Origin: Undaria pinnatifida | Lineage: Eukaryota > Sar > Phaeophyceae > Laminariales > Alariaceae | Length of the DNA stretch: 64,000 nucleotides | Direction of reading: 5' to 3' | Assembly (NCBI GenBank): GCA_012845835.1 | Contig: JABAKD010000010.1 | Coordinates: 14,069,401-14,133,400, forward strand | In this document: piece by piece, positions 24,628 through 36,200 of the stretch | Layout of the letters: every line of letters begins with the position of its first letter | Position numbering within the stretch: the first letter of the stretch is position 1 | The notes under the pieces: model-generated | Databases searched by the model: none | What the model was told of the DNA's origin: nothing | What the model saw: only the letters and a program-made list of their open reading frames with translations | Translations under genes and position numbers: made by a program

Positions 24628-27600
24628 ATGATTGCAATGCGCTTCGTTTTGGTCATTGTCGCGTCCACAGCGGTGGGTGCATTTTATGCAGTTCCTCCGT
24701 CAGCTCCCAGCAGAAGCAGGCATCAGGCCGCAACTTCTTCCCAAACCCGCTTCTTCTCATCAGACCGGATTGCCTCGCAAGCAGCAGCGGTGCGTATGTC
24801 AGTCTCGACAGGAAGCCAGGAGCTACCCCGACTCCCTCCTGGGGATGACAGCAAAGGGGGTGACGCGCAATCGGTAGGTCTCGGTTCGTGGCTTATTTGA
24901 GCCGTACGCAAGACAACAATCTGCATGTCTGTGCCTCCGTTTGACTCAAACTTTTAAAAACAGAACAGAACATCAACTACCGAGCTTTTGCACGCCCGAT
25001 CTTGAGCACCGTTGCTGGCTGCGTTTGGCGCTACGAGTTGACATCGTTTTCGTGCAGAAGAGCTCTTTGTTGTGGAGTGGTCTTCAGCGTATCTGGTAGG
25101 AGTAGGTGTTCTCCCCAAACAAAAGCTTTCGCGAAGTATTAATATTTGAATGTTTAAAATGGCTTCGAGTTGAAGCTTAGCAGCGATCTTCAACTCTGAC
25201 GCCTTCTTCTGCCATATGTCTGTGCATGCCGCACCTGTGTGCTCTCTCAGTAATCATAGCTTGGTACGGGGTCTTTACAAAATGCTCCGTATAGAGGGCT
25301 ACCACTGCTGTCCTCTTGGCTCTTTGTTGCCCTTCAAGCGTATTCACGGACGCATACAGCTCACCATGTCGCTGTATATTCTACTTGCTACGGTACTCGT
25401 GCTTATTCGACACTCGTCACGACACCGAGCGATCTGTGTATGACACGATGGCTTTCTGCTGTATCATCTGTAGACTGCCATATATAACGGTTTACTCGTA
25501 GATCACCCGGAACATTGTCATTGTGTTGGCACACCCCTGGAGTATACGTACCATACGTACGGGTGATGCGGTTTTCAGTCCCAAACAACCACTCGATACA
25601 TCACCCGCGGGCTGTCGTGTACCACCTCCCCGCGATACCATGCCTCATATTCGGCATGACACCCCCAATATTATAAAAAATGAAAATACACTCCAGCTGT
25701 GAGATCGAAGATTTCGTCGAAACTCATCTTTGCAAGCTGTGGGTGATACTCCGATCGCGAGCATTACGAGTTGTGTGTCCTCATTAAGGATATAGGTCGG
25801 CGACTCCCCTTACAACTACAGTGTAGCTATCAGGGTCAACAGGGTGATTTTAGTCAGTCTGTGCGCCCAATATATCGGCTCTACCTAAGTGCAGGACAGG
25901 CAACAAACTTCGCGCCTGTTGTGTGGTCGATATTACCCTTGCACGCCGGCCCAGACCAACTCGGCCCGAAGCCTATAGCCCCAACCCTAACCCCTACCCT
26001 TTGAGGAGGTCGAGGTCGTCAGCGGCAGTCGCCCGGCTCTGCAGCTTTTTTTTCTGGCGTTTAAAAAAAACAACAGGGCGGCCGAAAGGCCAGCTCGACC
26101 AATACGACCAACGACCGGCAGGATGTGTTTTGCATGCCTGTCCAGCATTTTGGTCGTGTTCAGGTTGTGCATGCCTCACCCTCTTGGGGCGTGGCAGCAA
26201 AACTCATTTGCAACCACTGATGTCACACACCCTTTTTATCACACTCCCTAGAGTATACTACCTCGCTCGGTGATATTATACCAGGTACGTGTATCAAATT
26301 CAAAACGACCACCCAATTTATCACCGGGGTACGTTGTAAATCGCACCCCTGGGGTATGCTACACCCGGCGATAAGTTTTTAGAGCCCTGACACCGTCATA
26401 TATGGTGCACGTAGTGTGGAGCGTATGCTAAACGGCAGGCTAGCAGGCCGTTATGTACTCCGCCTCTTTTGGCCCTCGCGCTTCTCGGTAGTAGTAGCCT
26501 CCGTCCTGGTATAAAGCAAGGTGTGAGAGCACTTTTCAAAGCTCTTTATCAGTGGTTGGTCGCTTGTGCTTTCTGATGATGCATACGAAGCAGTGTGTCC
26601 CTGCCAAGCGTGCACGCGGTGCGCGCACACGAATATCTATCTTCCAGCAATCAAGGTGTACCTTCAGTTAGTTGAGTATACGTCGGCAGCTGTCATTCAT
26701 TTTTTCATAATAACAGTACGATGGAATCGATCGCAGCACCGCCTGGCTCGAACCCCCCCCCCCCGACGCCTCCGCGCGTTTTGACGGTCTGCCAAACAGG
26801 GAGAGTCGACGGCCGAGATCGGCCACGTCATGTCCAATCGGAAACTCACTCTTTCGTTCACGTGCAACATCTGCGAGGATCGCAGCACATACCAGGCGAG
26901 CGCGAGTTGATTAAACACTGTGTGTTAACGCGTGTTACGTCATTGAACCTGAACTTGAAAATCCTTTGTCGGTAGGTTTCGTTTTGTTGTGTGAAACATG
27001 TCCCGGGCGAGCGCTGGGAACAGAAGCGTGCGGGCTAGCCTCAGGAAAGAGGAGTTGCTACCTTTCCTGGTGGCAACGAGCTTATGCTAGCGGGCTGCCG
27101 TTGGTAAACACTCAAGAAACCTACTATGTATAGCATACTGTAGTGATCTAGACCAGCTAGACGATCGCTTTGCGCAAGAGTGTCCGTAGAACACCACGTC
27201 GTTTGCGAACGGCCCATGTTCGGCAGACCAGTTCGGCTATTCGTGAGGTTGGTTTATGAATTACCAGACTCCATACAAATGGCCATGCTTACTCTGGTAG
27301 ATGATCAAAGCCATAGCTTACTCTCAACACTCTTGTCCGCATGTCTCCCCTTCGCAGATTAACCGTGTATCCTTTATGCACGGCATCGTAGTCTTATGGT
27401 GCCAGAGCTGCAACCAGAAGCACCTGATTGCTGACAACCTGGGGAAGGTGAGATATTCCTGCCCTCCGACCATACATCCTTCATAGGCACGCCATCGTTT
27501 GTTATATAACCACGCGCAGACGAGGTACTGCTCAACAACAGCACCGGAACCCGAAACGTAACCCCTGAACCCGTTTCCAAAAAAAAACAAAGCACAGCAA

Positions 27601-28597
27601 CTTCTAAGTAGCTTGTCTGACGCAACGTGGATGCAGTTTTCTGCAGTAAAACCACTTTTGGAGCTTAAGAGAGGACACGTGTCTAAACAATGTGACGATT
27701 ACAGCATCTGCCGCTCGAATCACCCAGGGCTGTTGGGGTAGGGACTGTGTCCGGGGTACAGCGAAAGGAGATGGGCGGCACACGGGAAATACGGTTATAT
27801 TTGCCCTCCTGCTCGATTTCTCCTAGAAAGTCGACAGTACTGCGCGTGTCATTTTTCAGATCGCTACACCTGGGTCACAAAAAATCGTGGAGTTCAATCG
27901 ACTTGCGCTTTCTTTGTCCACGCCGTTTTTGTGGGTTTTCTACAGCAATCATTGCTGATGCCAGCCACAAGCACTCGTGCGGCTTCATGCTGAGCAATTG
28001 TCGAATCCTATCGTTAGCCGTAATTGTGGGCTGCCCACCTTGTGGGCTGCCCCATCAGCGCGGCAAATAGCAGAAGCTTCCACAAACATCCTTGCCCGTA
28101 CAACCTCCATGTCGTCATCACTGCCCGCCCTCGACTTTCACCACAGTAGTGTTGCAGGAAATGAATCCTTCGCTATACGAAGTACGTCTAATGTTGCACT
28201 ACCCGCGGCTGAGCAACGCGTCTACGAACTTACAAAGTCTTTGGGCCCCCTTTCCTCATGCTGTACGCATGAACACTAGCTGGACTTCCCGGAGTTCGGG
28301 CGCAACCTCGAAGAATATATGGCTAAGCAAGGAACCCCAGTGCGGCGGGTGGTTATGAGCAAGGAGGGGCTATCCCACGTCGAAGTCGAAGTGCCGGGCG
28401 CCGACTACCCGGAGCGCCAACCGCATCGCCTCACGGACGAGAATTTTGACGGCACCAATCTTCTGCCGGGGGCGCATGTGGGCGACTCTAGCTTTATACC
28501 AGGCATGCCGGACGTAGACTTAAGTGGTGCCGGGGCAAGAGAGGAGCATGCGGGCGGGGATGATGAAGGAGTGGGCAGCTTTGATTCAGATGCTTGA
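24628..28597 (+). CDS. DNL-type zinc-finger protein (Zim17/HEP-like), plastid-targeted
   Basis: Four exons in phase 0: 24628-24873, 26800-26895, 27358-27447 and 28280-28597 (stop TGA), 249 residues. The N-terminus is a signal peptide followed by TAVGA-FYAVPPS, a heterokont plastid signal, then a Ser-rich transit region. The zinc finger is split over exons 2 and 3: FTCNICEDRSTYQ supplies the first CxxC, and VVLWCQSCNQKHLIADNLG the second CxxC plus the diagnostic H-L-I-A-D-N-L. Exon 4 continues DFPEFGRNLEEYMAKQG and ends in an acidic tail. Family members bind Hsp70 of mitochondria or plastids and keep it soluble; here the target is probably plastid Hsp70 (inference). Donors are GTAGGT, GCGAGC and GTGAGA; the exon 2 donor is GC. 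ATG at 24637 is an alternative start. Divergent with the alpha/beta hydrolase, 332 bp between starts. Confidence 0.9.
25621..26390. repeat. dispersed repeat, copy 2 (with nested 25679-25866 repeat)
   Basis: Second copy of the family at 6964-7360, carrying within it a copy of the 12126-12345 repeat. Located in intron 1 of the DNL gene. The cctaaccc word at about 25983 is part of this repeat, not a telomere array. Confidence 0.65.
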
Positions 28598-29902
28598 AGC
28601 GATCCCAGGTTGGGGTTTCCAGGCCATATGTCGTCTTTTCATGACGATCTTGAAGGTTTGACCGCGTGGGAGAGACGGCGAGCGGGGGAGGGGAGCTGAA
28701 AACTTCGGCGATGATGTTGTGAAACATGATATGTCGCGGACGGAGGTGGTGGTGTTCGTGAGCGGCGTTGGGTCGGGCTTTTTGCTACCCAGGCCCTACG
28801 AAAATGCTGTGTTTGCTAGTTGCGATTTACACGGCGTAGGATGCACTCCCCACCCTCTCAGTGCTTCGTACCAATGCTATCAATGCTCATTGTTTTCATT
28901 GTTTTTATGTGTACCTGGTAGCCCATAAAGCTCCGGGCCCTTACGTATATATACCGACATAGTGTGTATGTTCGTGTAGACTCACAGTTTTGCCCATCAC
29001 TCTATATTTGGGGTTGTAGGTTCATGCTGTGCGAGGTGTTAAGCGGATATCCTCGCTCGAAATTTGTGGTGTGCCGATAGCAAAAAATGCGCCTGTAGCC
29101 AAGGCTTCGCGCTGGGAGATGCAAACGGCGACGGCAAGTCTAGCGATTGTTTTTTTTTGTTTTTTAATTGTTTTATTTAGAGTGCCCATTTTCAAATATG
29201 GTAGCCTCGAGTACGAACCGGTTCCGGGTTGAGGGCACACCTGGTAGAGTTTGTTGTGGTTTCAATCGCTGAATTGCATTTTTTGTACAACGGTTCATGG
29301 AGAATGGGCGTATTGAGATGGGGTTGGTTCGACTACCGTGCTCCCTATATAGGGCATGGGGGTTCAAGATTGATCTAATCGCACGCACCCTTGAGTGATG
29401 CACGTGCAGCCGAAGGTTGGTGCGAACGCCTGCTCAGGTGTCAGCGAACAACAGTTGATTACCGGCCGGGACATAGGCCTACTATAGACGGTGCTCGAGA
29501 TTGCGTCGACAGCTACAACGGCAGCACCTGGATTTTGACTTTTGTATTTTGTCAATCTTATTGCATCGATACATTGTACCATTCGGGCATCTTGAGCTGT
29601 GCCCGGTACCGGTATATATCAGCGACGATGACGGTTTGATGAACACATTCCAATGATCTGGTGGACGAGGTAACGGTAGAGGACAGATATCCTGCGATAG
29701 CGGTGCCGTGTATGTGGCAGTTTATACACCTTGAAACCTGCGCATACACGGTCGGCTACTGCGCTTTAGGCCAGCGCATATAATCGCAAAAAGTTTGACC
29801 CTGTTGAGTCCTCGCTTTACGTTGAACGCACATACAATAGCTACGAATCCCACCTCACTACACAGTGATGCAGAGCATCGCCGATCGAATGACATAGTCT
29901 AG
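28598..29902. other. intergenic, no gene seen
   Basis: Downstream of the DNL stop codon; presumably includes its 3' UTR. Open frames are short and none resembles a known protein. A T-rich stretch lies at 29150-29180. Confidence 0.4.
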
Positions 29903-30354
29903 TACACGGGTGGACGGGACCCTCCCGATTCGTCGACCCACAGTATATAGAAGGTGGGCAAAAGGCACACCTTTCGAGCACCTTTTGAAAAGTCTTCTAT
30001 GACCCCAAATCCACGGAAGAACGACGGCAAACTCCAAACGGCACAGCCTTTGGTTGCACGTTTTCGAACACCGAAAACGACAACGCTGGATTGCGAATGC
30101 AATTGAGTTAAATCGACAAAATCGACGCATGATGTGTATAAAAATACGTGGAAGTGTGGTGAGCTTTATTTTTCCCCATCCGCGCCGGAGGATATTATAT
30201 ATAAAAAGAAAAAAAAAAACGATGCCAACGTCACAGAACGTGGGAAAATCCGCACGTTTTGTAATATTTTGTTCCAGAAGGTGCTCAGAGGGTCGGCATT
30301 TTGCCCACCTTCTACTATGTCGACAAAACGGGGGGGGGCACGTCCACCCGTGTA
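29903..30354. mobile_element. fold-back/MITE-like element, 452 bp
   Basis: Imperfect inverted arms of roughly 85-95 bp: left begins tacacgggtggacg, right ends cgtccacccgtgta. Both arms contain gtcgac, agaaggtgggcaaaa and gagcacctt. The centre carries a copy of the poly-A retroelement 3' region (about 30070-30215). No clear target duplication was found. Confidence 0.65.
30070..30215 (+). mobile_element. poly-A retroelement 3' end, copy 2
   Basis: Shares gagttaaatcgac, acgtggaagtgtggtgagct and ttatttttccccatccg with copies at 10385-10531 and 32694-32926, then an A-rich tail (aaaaagaaaaaaaaaa). Nested within the fold-back element. Confidence 0.7.
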
Positions 30355-31378
30355 TGAGTAGGGTGGTTCAAGAGTTTCGGCAGCGGGCGCGTTTTGTTAA
30401 TCGTGATGAGTAGGGGCGACAAGGCCGCCAGCTCGGCGCTCGGGGCTAGTCGAATCCCAGTGGTACGAGCGGCGGCAAGTCGCAAGGGTGGCAGTTGTCT
30501 TACTTTACCCGTTGCAAAGAGCTTGCTTAGCCAAACGAATTCCTCGTTCGCGGCCTCTGAAAGGACGCTATTATTGCAACCCCCCCCCCCCAACCACTGT
30601 AAACCAATGTGTATTCGAAAACACCACTCTGACGCAACACGATAAAACGAAGTCTAGAACATCGACCAAAACATACATGTGTAGCAACAACCACGCGGAC
30701 AGCAAATTCTCAAATCTTAAGGATATCCGCACACTAAAACCACATATACGTTCACATACGAAACCCAGTCAAAAGATGGAACCCAATTACCCTGGGTTCC
30801 AAATTAAGGTCCCTACGAATCAGAAACATCACATTATAGTCTACATATAGTCTTTACACAAACCTAAAATGCGTCAAAACTGATCGTTGCCAAATAACAA
30901 GTTCATCAAGAACGCAATAACAAACAGAACGAGAGACGGGGTGATCATAGCAGCGCAAATCATTATAGCATTCGCCCACCACATCACCTCCTTCGCAATT
31001 GGTTTTGGGCATCAGCGACCTGGGTCCAACGCATGTCCGTAGTGTCTTAGGTGGAGTGAGGAGTGGTAGTAAAAACCAAGTCCGCTGCTCGATAACCTGT
31101 TCCTGGCCGTCGGTATACTGAACAATCTTCGAGCCACGTCTCCTCTGTATCAGGTGTGTGAGGAATTTTATTTGTCGTTTTCAAGCAAGCGGTTGCGTTG
31201 ACATATATTACCGGGCTTGATGTACACGAAAGGAGCACCTCTCAGCGATCATCTACTACACGCGCTAGGGTTTGTTTTCATGAGCACCACTAACAAGAAG
31301 AGCACCAGACATGGACGCGACATCTACAGGACGACAACACAACATCTTCGACGACAGTGGGGAGAAAACAGGGCGTAT
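30355..31378. other. intergenic, no gene seen
   Basis: No supported coding region. Position 30579-30590 is a short poly-C run. Nothing else recognised. Confidence 0.4.
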
Positions 31379-32000
31379 AATCGTACACTACGATAATAAT
31401 AATTAATGTGAAAAGGAAGTGCAGACAGATATGTTAACACTGCGGTAGACCACACTATTAACCTATTACGCAGGGTATTTCGTGCCTACCTGCCGTCTGC
31501 ATAATCGCCTGACAATCTCTGCCAAACGCAGTAGCATATATTATATGCCTAACGAAGTAAGTCACCCTCGTGTAGTATAGTGGTGACATTGCATGCCCGC
31601 ATCACCCCGCTTGTTGTATTGGTAAGATGTACCTCTGCCTTATAATTGGCAACCTCAGAGCCCCACATCGGCACGGTGAAAATCATGGGCGTAAAATCGT
31701 ACATTTGAGCCATTAATATAATAATGTGAAAAGGAAGTACAGGCAGATATGTCAAAATTGCGGTTGACCACACTACCAACCTATTACGTATGATAGGGTA
31801 TTTCGTATATGCCGTCTGCACGATCGCCTCCCGACCCATGCCAAACGAAGTACGACTAAGGAAGTAACGTAATTGAGCACAGGTACACCAAGCGCTCCTT
31901 TCAAAACACTGACGATTCGCACTTCTACCTCTCGTGCTCAATGGTGGTGACATTGCATAACCACATCACCTCGCCTGTTACATTTTGCAACATGTACCTC
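31379..32000. repeat. two-unit direct repeat, ~317-bp period
   Basis: Units from 31379 and 31696 share aatgtgaaaaggaagt, agacagatatgt, gaccacacta, cctattacg and ggtggtgacattgcat. Abuts the outer end of the giant inverted repeat. Confidence 0.85.
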
Positions 32001-32038
32001 TTTCATATACAACTACGAGTAAAACAGGTAGTGTTACT

Positions 32039-33269
32039 GATGCACCGCGTTTTTTATCAGATTTCATTATCAGCCCCTGTAGAAAACATGCCTAAAAAAA
32101 AAGTTGAAACCAATCAAAACCATATGGAGAAACGGGTTCTTACGAGACGACGCTGGCCAGAGTTTTTGAGATGTCGAAGAACCCCGCCAAAACGGATCGA
32201 ATGCGACACGTCATCGAGAGGGGGTGCTGACGGGAGCATACTTGTGGAGGTGAGCACGTTGTTAGGTGATGTTATTCACAGGGCAGCAGTTAACCAGTGG
32301 CCAACTTAGAGCTTTGTTGTGTATGTCTACAAACCACGCACAAGTAGGTATGTACGATACTGCAACACAACAAGCAGCAAGCAAGACCATGAGACGTCGT
32401 AACACATGACCATTCTCGCGCTTTGAGATGCTCTGCGCATCGATGGCGCCAAGCAACCTATGCTAGGTACAGGCAGCAGGCAGGTACAATACACATGCCA
32501 AGCGAGCCGAGGCTGTACCTATGCCAGACTGCAGATGCGACGCTTGCACACACGATCTGTACAGCAGCAGAACACTCGTTCGTTCGTAATTTTTTTTTCC
32601 TCCGCACTTTCATGTCCTGTACTATTTCCAAGTAGTCTGTCAAAGTAGGACAGGAAGGAAGACGTATCTTCCGAACAAGACGTCGTACACACACACCCGT
32701 ATACAACGACAGCTTGCGCTGCCGGGGTTGTAACGAAGACCACTGATAGGGACGGCTCACGCTATACCTACAATGGGACTCGAAGGGTGCGCCAGCTAGC
32801 GTTGGGCTGCGAAAGCAACTGAGTTAAATCGACACACGACGCGTATGAAAATACGCGGAAGTGTGGTGAGCTAAAGCTTTATTTTTCCCCACCCGCCGGA
32901 GGATAGAAAAAAAAAGAAAAAAAAAAGACGTCGTACACACATCACCATTCCCGCGATTTGAGATGCTCTGCGCATCGATGGCGCTAAGCAATCTTTGCTA
33001 GGTACAGGCAGCAGGCAGGTACAATACACATGCCAAGCGAGCCGAGGCTGGACCTATGCCAGACTGCAGATTCGACGCTTGCACACACGATCTGTAATGC
33101 TGAATGGTACAGCAGAACACTCGTTCGTACGTTTTTTTTTTTTCCTCCGATCTTTCATACCTATACTATTTCCAAGTAGTTTGTCAAAGTAGGACAGGAA
33201 GGAAGACGTATATGTCCGACTGCAGATGCGACGCTTGAACACACGATCTGTACGGAATAAAGCAGAACA
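32039..33269. repeat. left outer arm of the giant inverted repeat
   Basis: Inverted match to 48077-49205, roughly 97-98% identical where I compared it. The inner part is built of ~300-bp tandem units (about 32395-32690, 32930-33215 and a partial unit). Each unit contains gctctgcgcatcgatggcgc, ggtacaggcagcaggcaggt and tcaaagtaggacaggaagga. The left copy differs from the right by a 233-bp retro-insertion (32694-32926). It is separated from its inner arm by the insertion at 33270-38320. Confidence 0.9.
32694..32926 (+). mobile_element. poly-A retro-insertion with 15-bp target duplication, copy 3
   Basis: Flanked by identical 15-bp repeats gacgtcgtacacaca (32679-32693 and 32927-32941). It ends in an A-rich tail and contains the family core ctagcgttgggctgcgaaag. 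The homologous position in the right arm (near 48545) is an empty site. This shows that the sequence is mobile and that it inserted after the arms were duplicated. Confidence 0.9.
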
Positions 33270-36200
33270 GGCAAATTTGGGATGTACCGGGCCAGCTTTT
33301 TATAATTTAATTCCGCGGGCGAAGCCCGTGGAATTTTTGTGGAAACCCCTATCATATGTAGACTAGGTCTAAAGGGAAAAAAAAACAGAGTTTTGGGTGC
33401 GATGCCGCAAGGGATTACAGCCGCTCTGTGCCGCCATATCCCTTATTGTGTCGACTACGAGTGTGGAACGGGTGTTGACTAGGTTGCCTGTCCATCAGAA
33501 TGTCACGCACGGCCGTGGTAATCGTCTATGCAACGAGTGCAATGCTGCTGTAGAGTGCTATATTCTGGCGATATATTTTTTACCGTTTGGTAGGATACGC
33601 GGAAGATGTGGCACCTCGGGACTCGAGACGTACAGCATGCGGAAGGTTCACGAATAAATACAGCAGCATGCTGAATTCCGGACGGAGAGTACAGATTGTC
33701 CTACCATATAGCCTGGTGTGTAGCAGGTGCAGTATAGTACGAGTACCGATAGTAATAATCTTCAGTTGCAATCCGTACGTGTGCATGCGGCCTTTCGTGG
33801 GCCACACCACTGAGACGAGACATGGGCCCATACAACGCACGTACGAATACGCATGTATGTGCGAGGCTTGCACTGGCTTATACCGCAGCCTGGATAAGCT
33901 GCCTGTGTACGCTCCTCATGCCATACTAAACACACTTCGCCTTTCTACCTTCGGCATTGCCCCCTGTAGGTATCGTTTGCTTAGCGCGCATGCACAGACA
34001 GCGACGACGCGGCCTCGACGTGTCAAAGCTTGACTGGAATCATATTTGTATCTGAAAATTATTCCTGCTCAGACCTCCTGCCCATCAGCCGTGGGTCCAC
34101 CCTAGCCAAACCTGGGCGCTACTGGTTGGCACGTGCTACACGTCTGCGTAGGAATATCAAACGGCAGCCTCCCACTTAAGCGTTCTATCTTACTTTTGGC
34201 GGTACTCCGCCCACAATTCCACCTCTCACGTCAGTGTTGCCAACGTCACCGTCTTCTCTAGTCCCTCGGTCGTCACATCACCCACTCCCCTCCCTAACAC
34301 CAACACCCCATAGCAAAAGGTAGACTGCCCCCTCCACCTCTACCCCGTTTACAGCACAAGCGAAGCCAGACGGTTCTGGTCATGCTTGAGCTGTTTGCGA
34401 CGCAGGGACCCTCGGAAGAGTGGTGTTCTTGCTGGTGTTGTTGCTATATTGCCCGCTTCGCGTCAACGTCTTTCTTGAATTCCTGCGAAAAAGTTGCACT
34501 CGCAGCCTTCCACCTCTAGTCGGTCGGCCAGCACCTCGTTCTGGAATTGCTACAGCTTCATTCCGGCTCGCCGCAAAGGCAGTGAAGTCCAGTACCTGCG
34601 GAGTTTTCCCTTTCGAGATACTAAGGTGGCGAAAGGCTTGACGATAGTGTCCCGGCAGACATCCTGCTAACGGCGCGAACAGATCAAACAGCAGTGAGGA
34701 CACAGGGGATGGCAACACGAGGGGTTATCTGTCACTGAAACTCAATGCTATCATAACGCCGCAATTCGAAGTGGCAACGGAATAAAGGCAGGCAGTATAC
34801 ATTGAGTCCAAAGAACGATGCACGAATGCAGCTCCATACAGAGCAGCTGGTGTTCAACCGTCGCCTCCAGATGTAGCGAAAAAAATGCAAACCCCACGCT
34901 GGTCTCGCTAACAATCCGCGCGGCCACTAGCCCAGAAAAAATCCACGGCATGTGATATCTTCTTCAATCCCACCATTGAAAAGTGGGGTCGACTACCACG
35001 AGGCTGTATCTCCAGAAAATTGTCTATCAGCAGAGAGCGTGAACCCCTAGCAAACGCTAGCAACTCCGAGTCCGTGTCCCTGTGCCGTCGTTGGAATTAC
35101 TGGGGATTTTAGCGTCGACAACGATCCTTGAGAGGGGTGGCCAGAACTAGAGTTCACCGCGGCTGGTTTGGACGCAGAGCGAGCGACTGTAATTGAATTA
35201 CGAGCGAAAGCGACCCATAAATAGTGCTGCCTACTTGGTACATTGCAACTCTCCGTTGTGCTTAGCACGCCCCCCTCCGGCATATGCCTACTGTACTACT
35301 TCGCTAAATATGAAGACATCATACGCGATGGCACGCAAACAATAGTTTTCGACGATGCTGACTGCGCCCAGGTGAGTTGAGTTATTAATTGACGATCTCC
35401 AAACTCCAAAGATCCCAACCATACCGAAGTCGCATTTTTATTGCGGTCGTGACAGTGAGCCAATTATAGTCAATGCGGTCAAACTTTGTGTGGCGCCGTA
35501 CAACGGTATAGCCCCAATGATCTACGAAGCAATCGAGCCGCCCTGTCCAAGATATTTCTTTGCATTGTCTACCCATAGCTATGCAGCCCCCCCCCGTCCC
35601 CCCCGGCGCAAGCACGTCTAAACTCACCTTGATGAGATAAAATCGAAGGCCGGATCCAATAGGCCAAGGTCTTCCGCACCCGGCTTAATTTTGTCGGGGG
35701 CCCCAACTGAGACTCGCCGTCTGGGGCGCTGGAAATTGGGATGATAGGAAGACAGATTTTGGGGATGGGCGATAAGCAGCAAGGCGATATTTCCGCCAAC
35801 CGGTCATGGCGTACGAGGCAAGCAATCGTTTGCAATCCCAGGTACACGCACGAAACAAGGAAAAAAAAGGCGCCTGAGACGCGACCTCTTGTACTCGCTC
35901 ACATGGTTCGCACTCCAAGCGCAATCTTTATCTTTGTCACCTGTGATTCTTCAAGTGTTTTTTGAGTGAATTGGTACTCAACCCCGACACGATATATGAC
36001 ACGCCGGAGGGTTTGAAACTTACCAGCACAACCTAACGTATCACTGTGCTTGCTAGGACAGAACGACTGCGCGAAGTATCATTTTCTTCCGGCCCAACGG
36101 GCGTCTTCTGCTTGACTCGCTGCCTTGTCATACCAAAACAGTGGCGGCCGGACAGATTCGACCACAAAGAAAGTAGAAAACATCAAGGGGCCAACGGCGG

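Noticed and set aside
23940..24668. 242-codon minus-strand frame
   Set aside because: It overlaps the real exon 1 of the hydrolase in another frame and spans the AT-rich promoter; not coding.
25975..26005. Telomere-like ccctaaccc words (also near 7086)
   Set aside because: Only two or three units, shared by both copies of a dispersed repeat; not a telomere.
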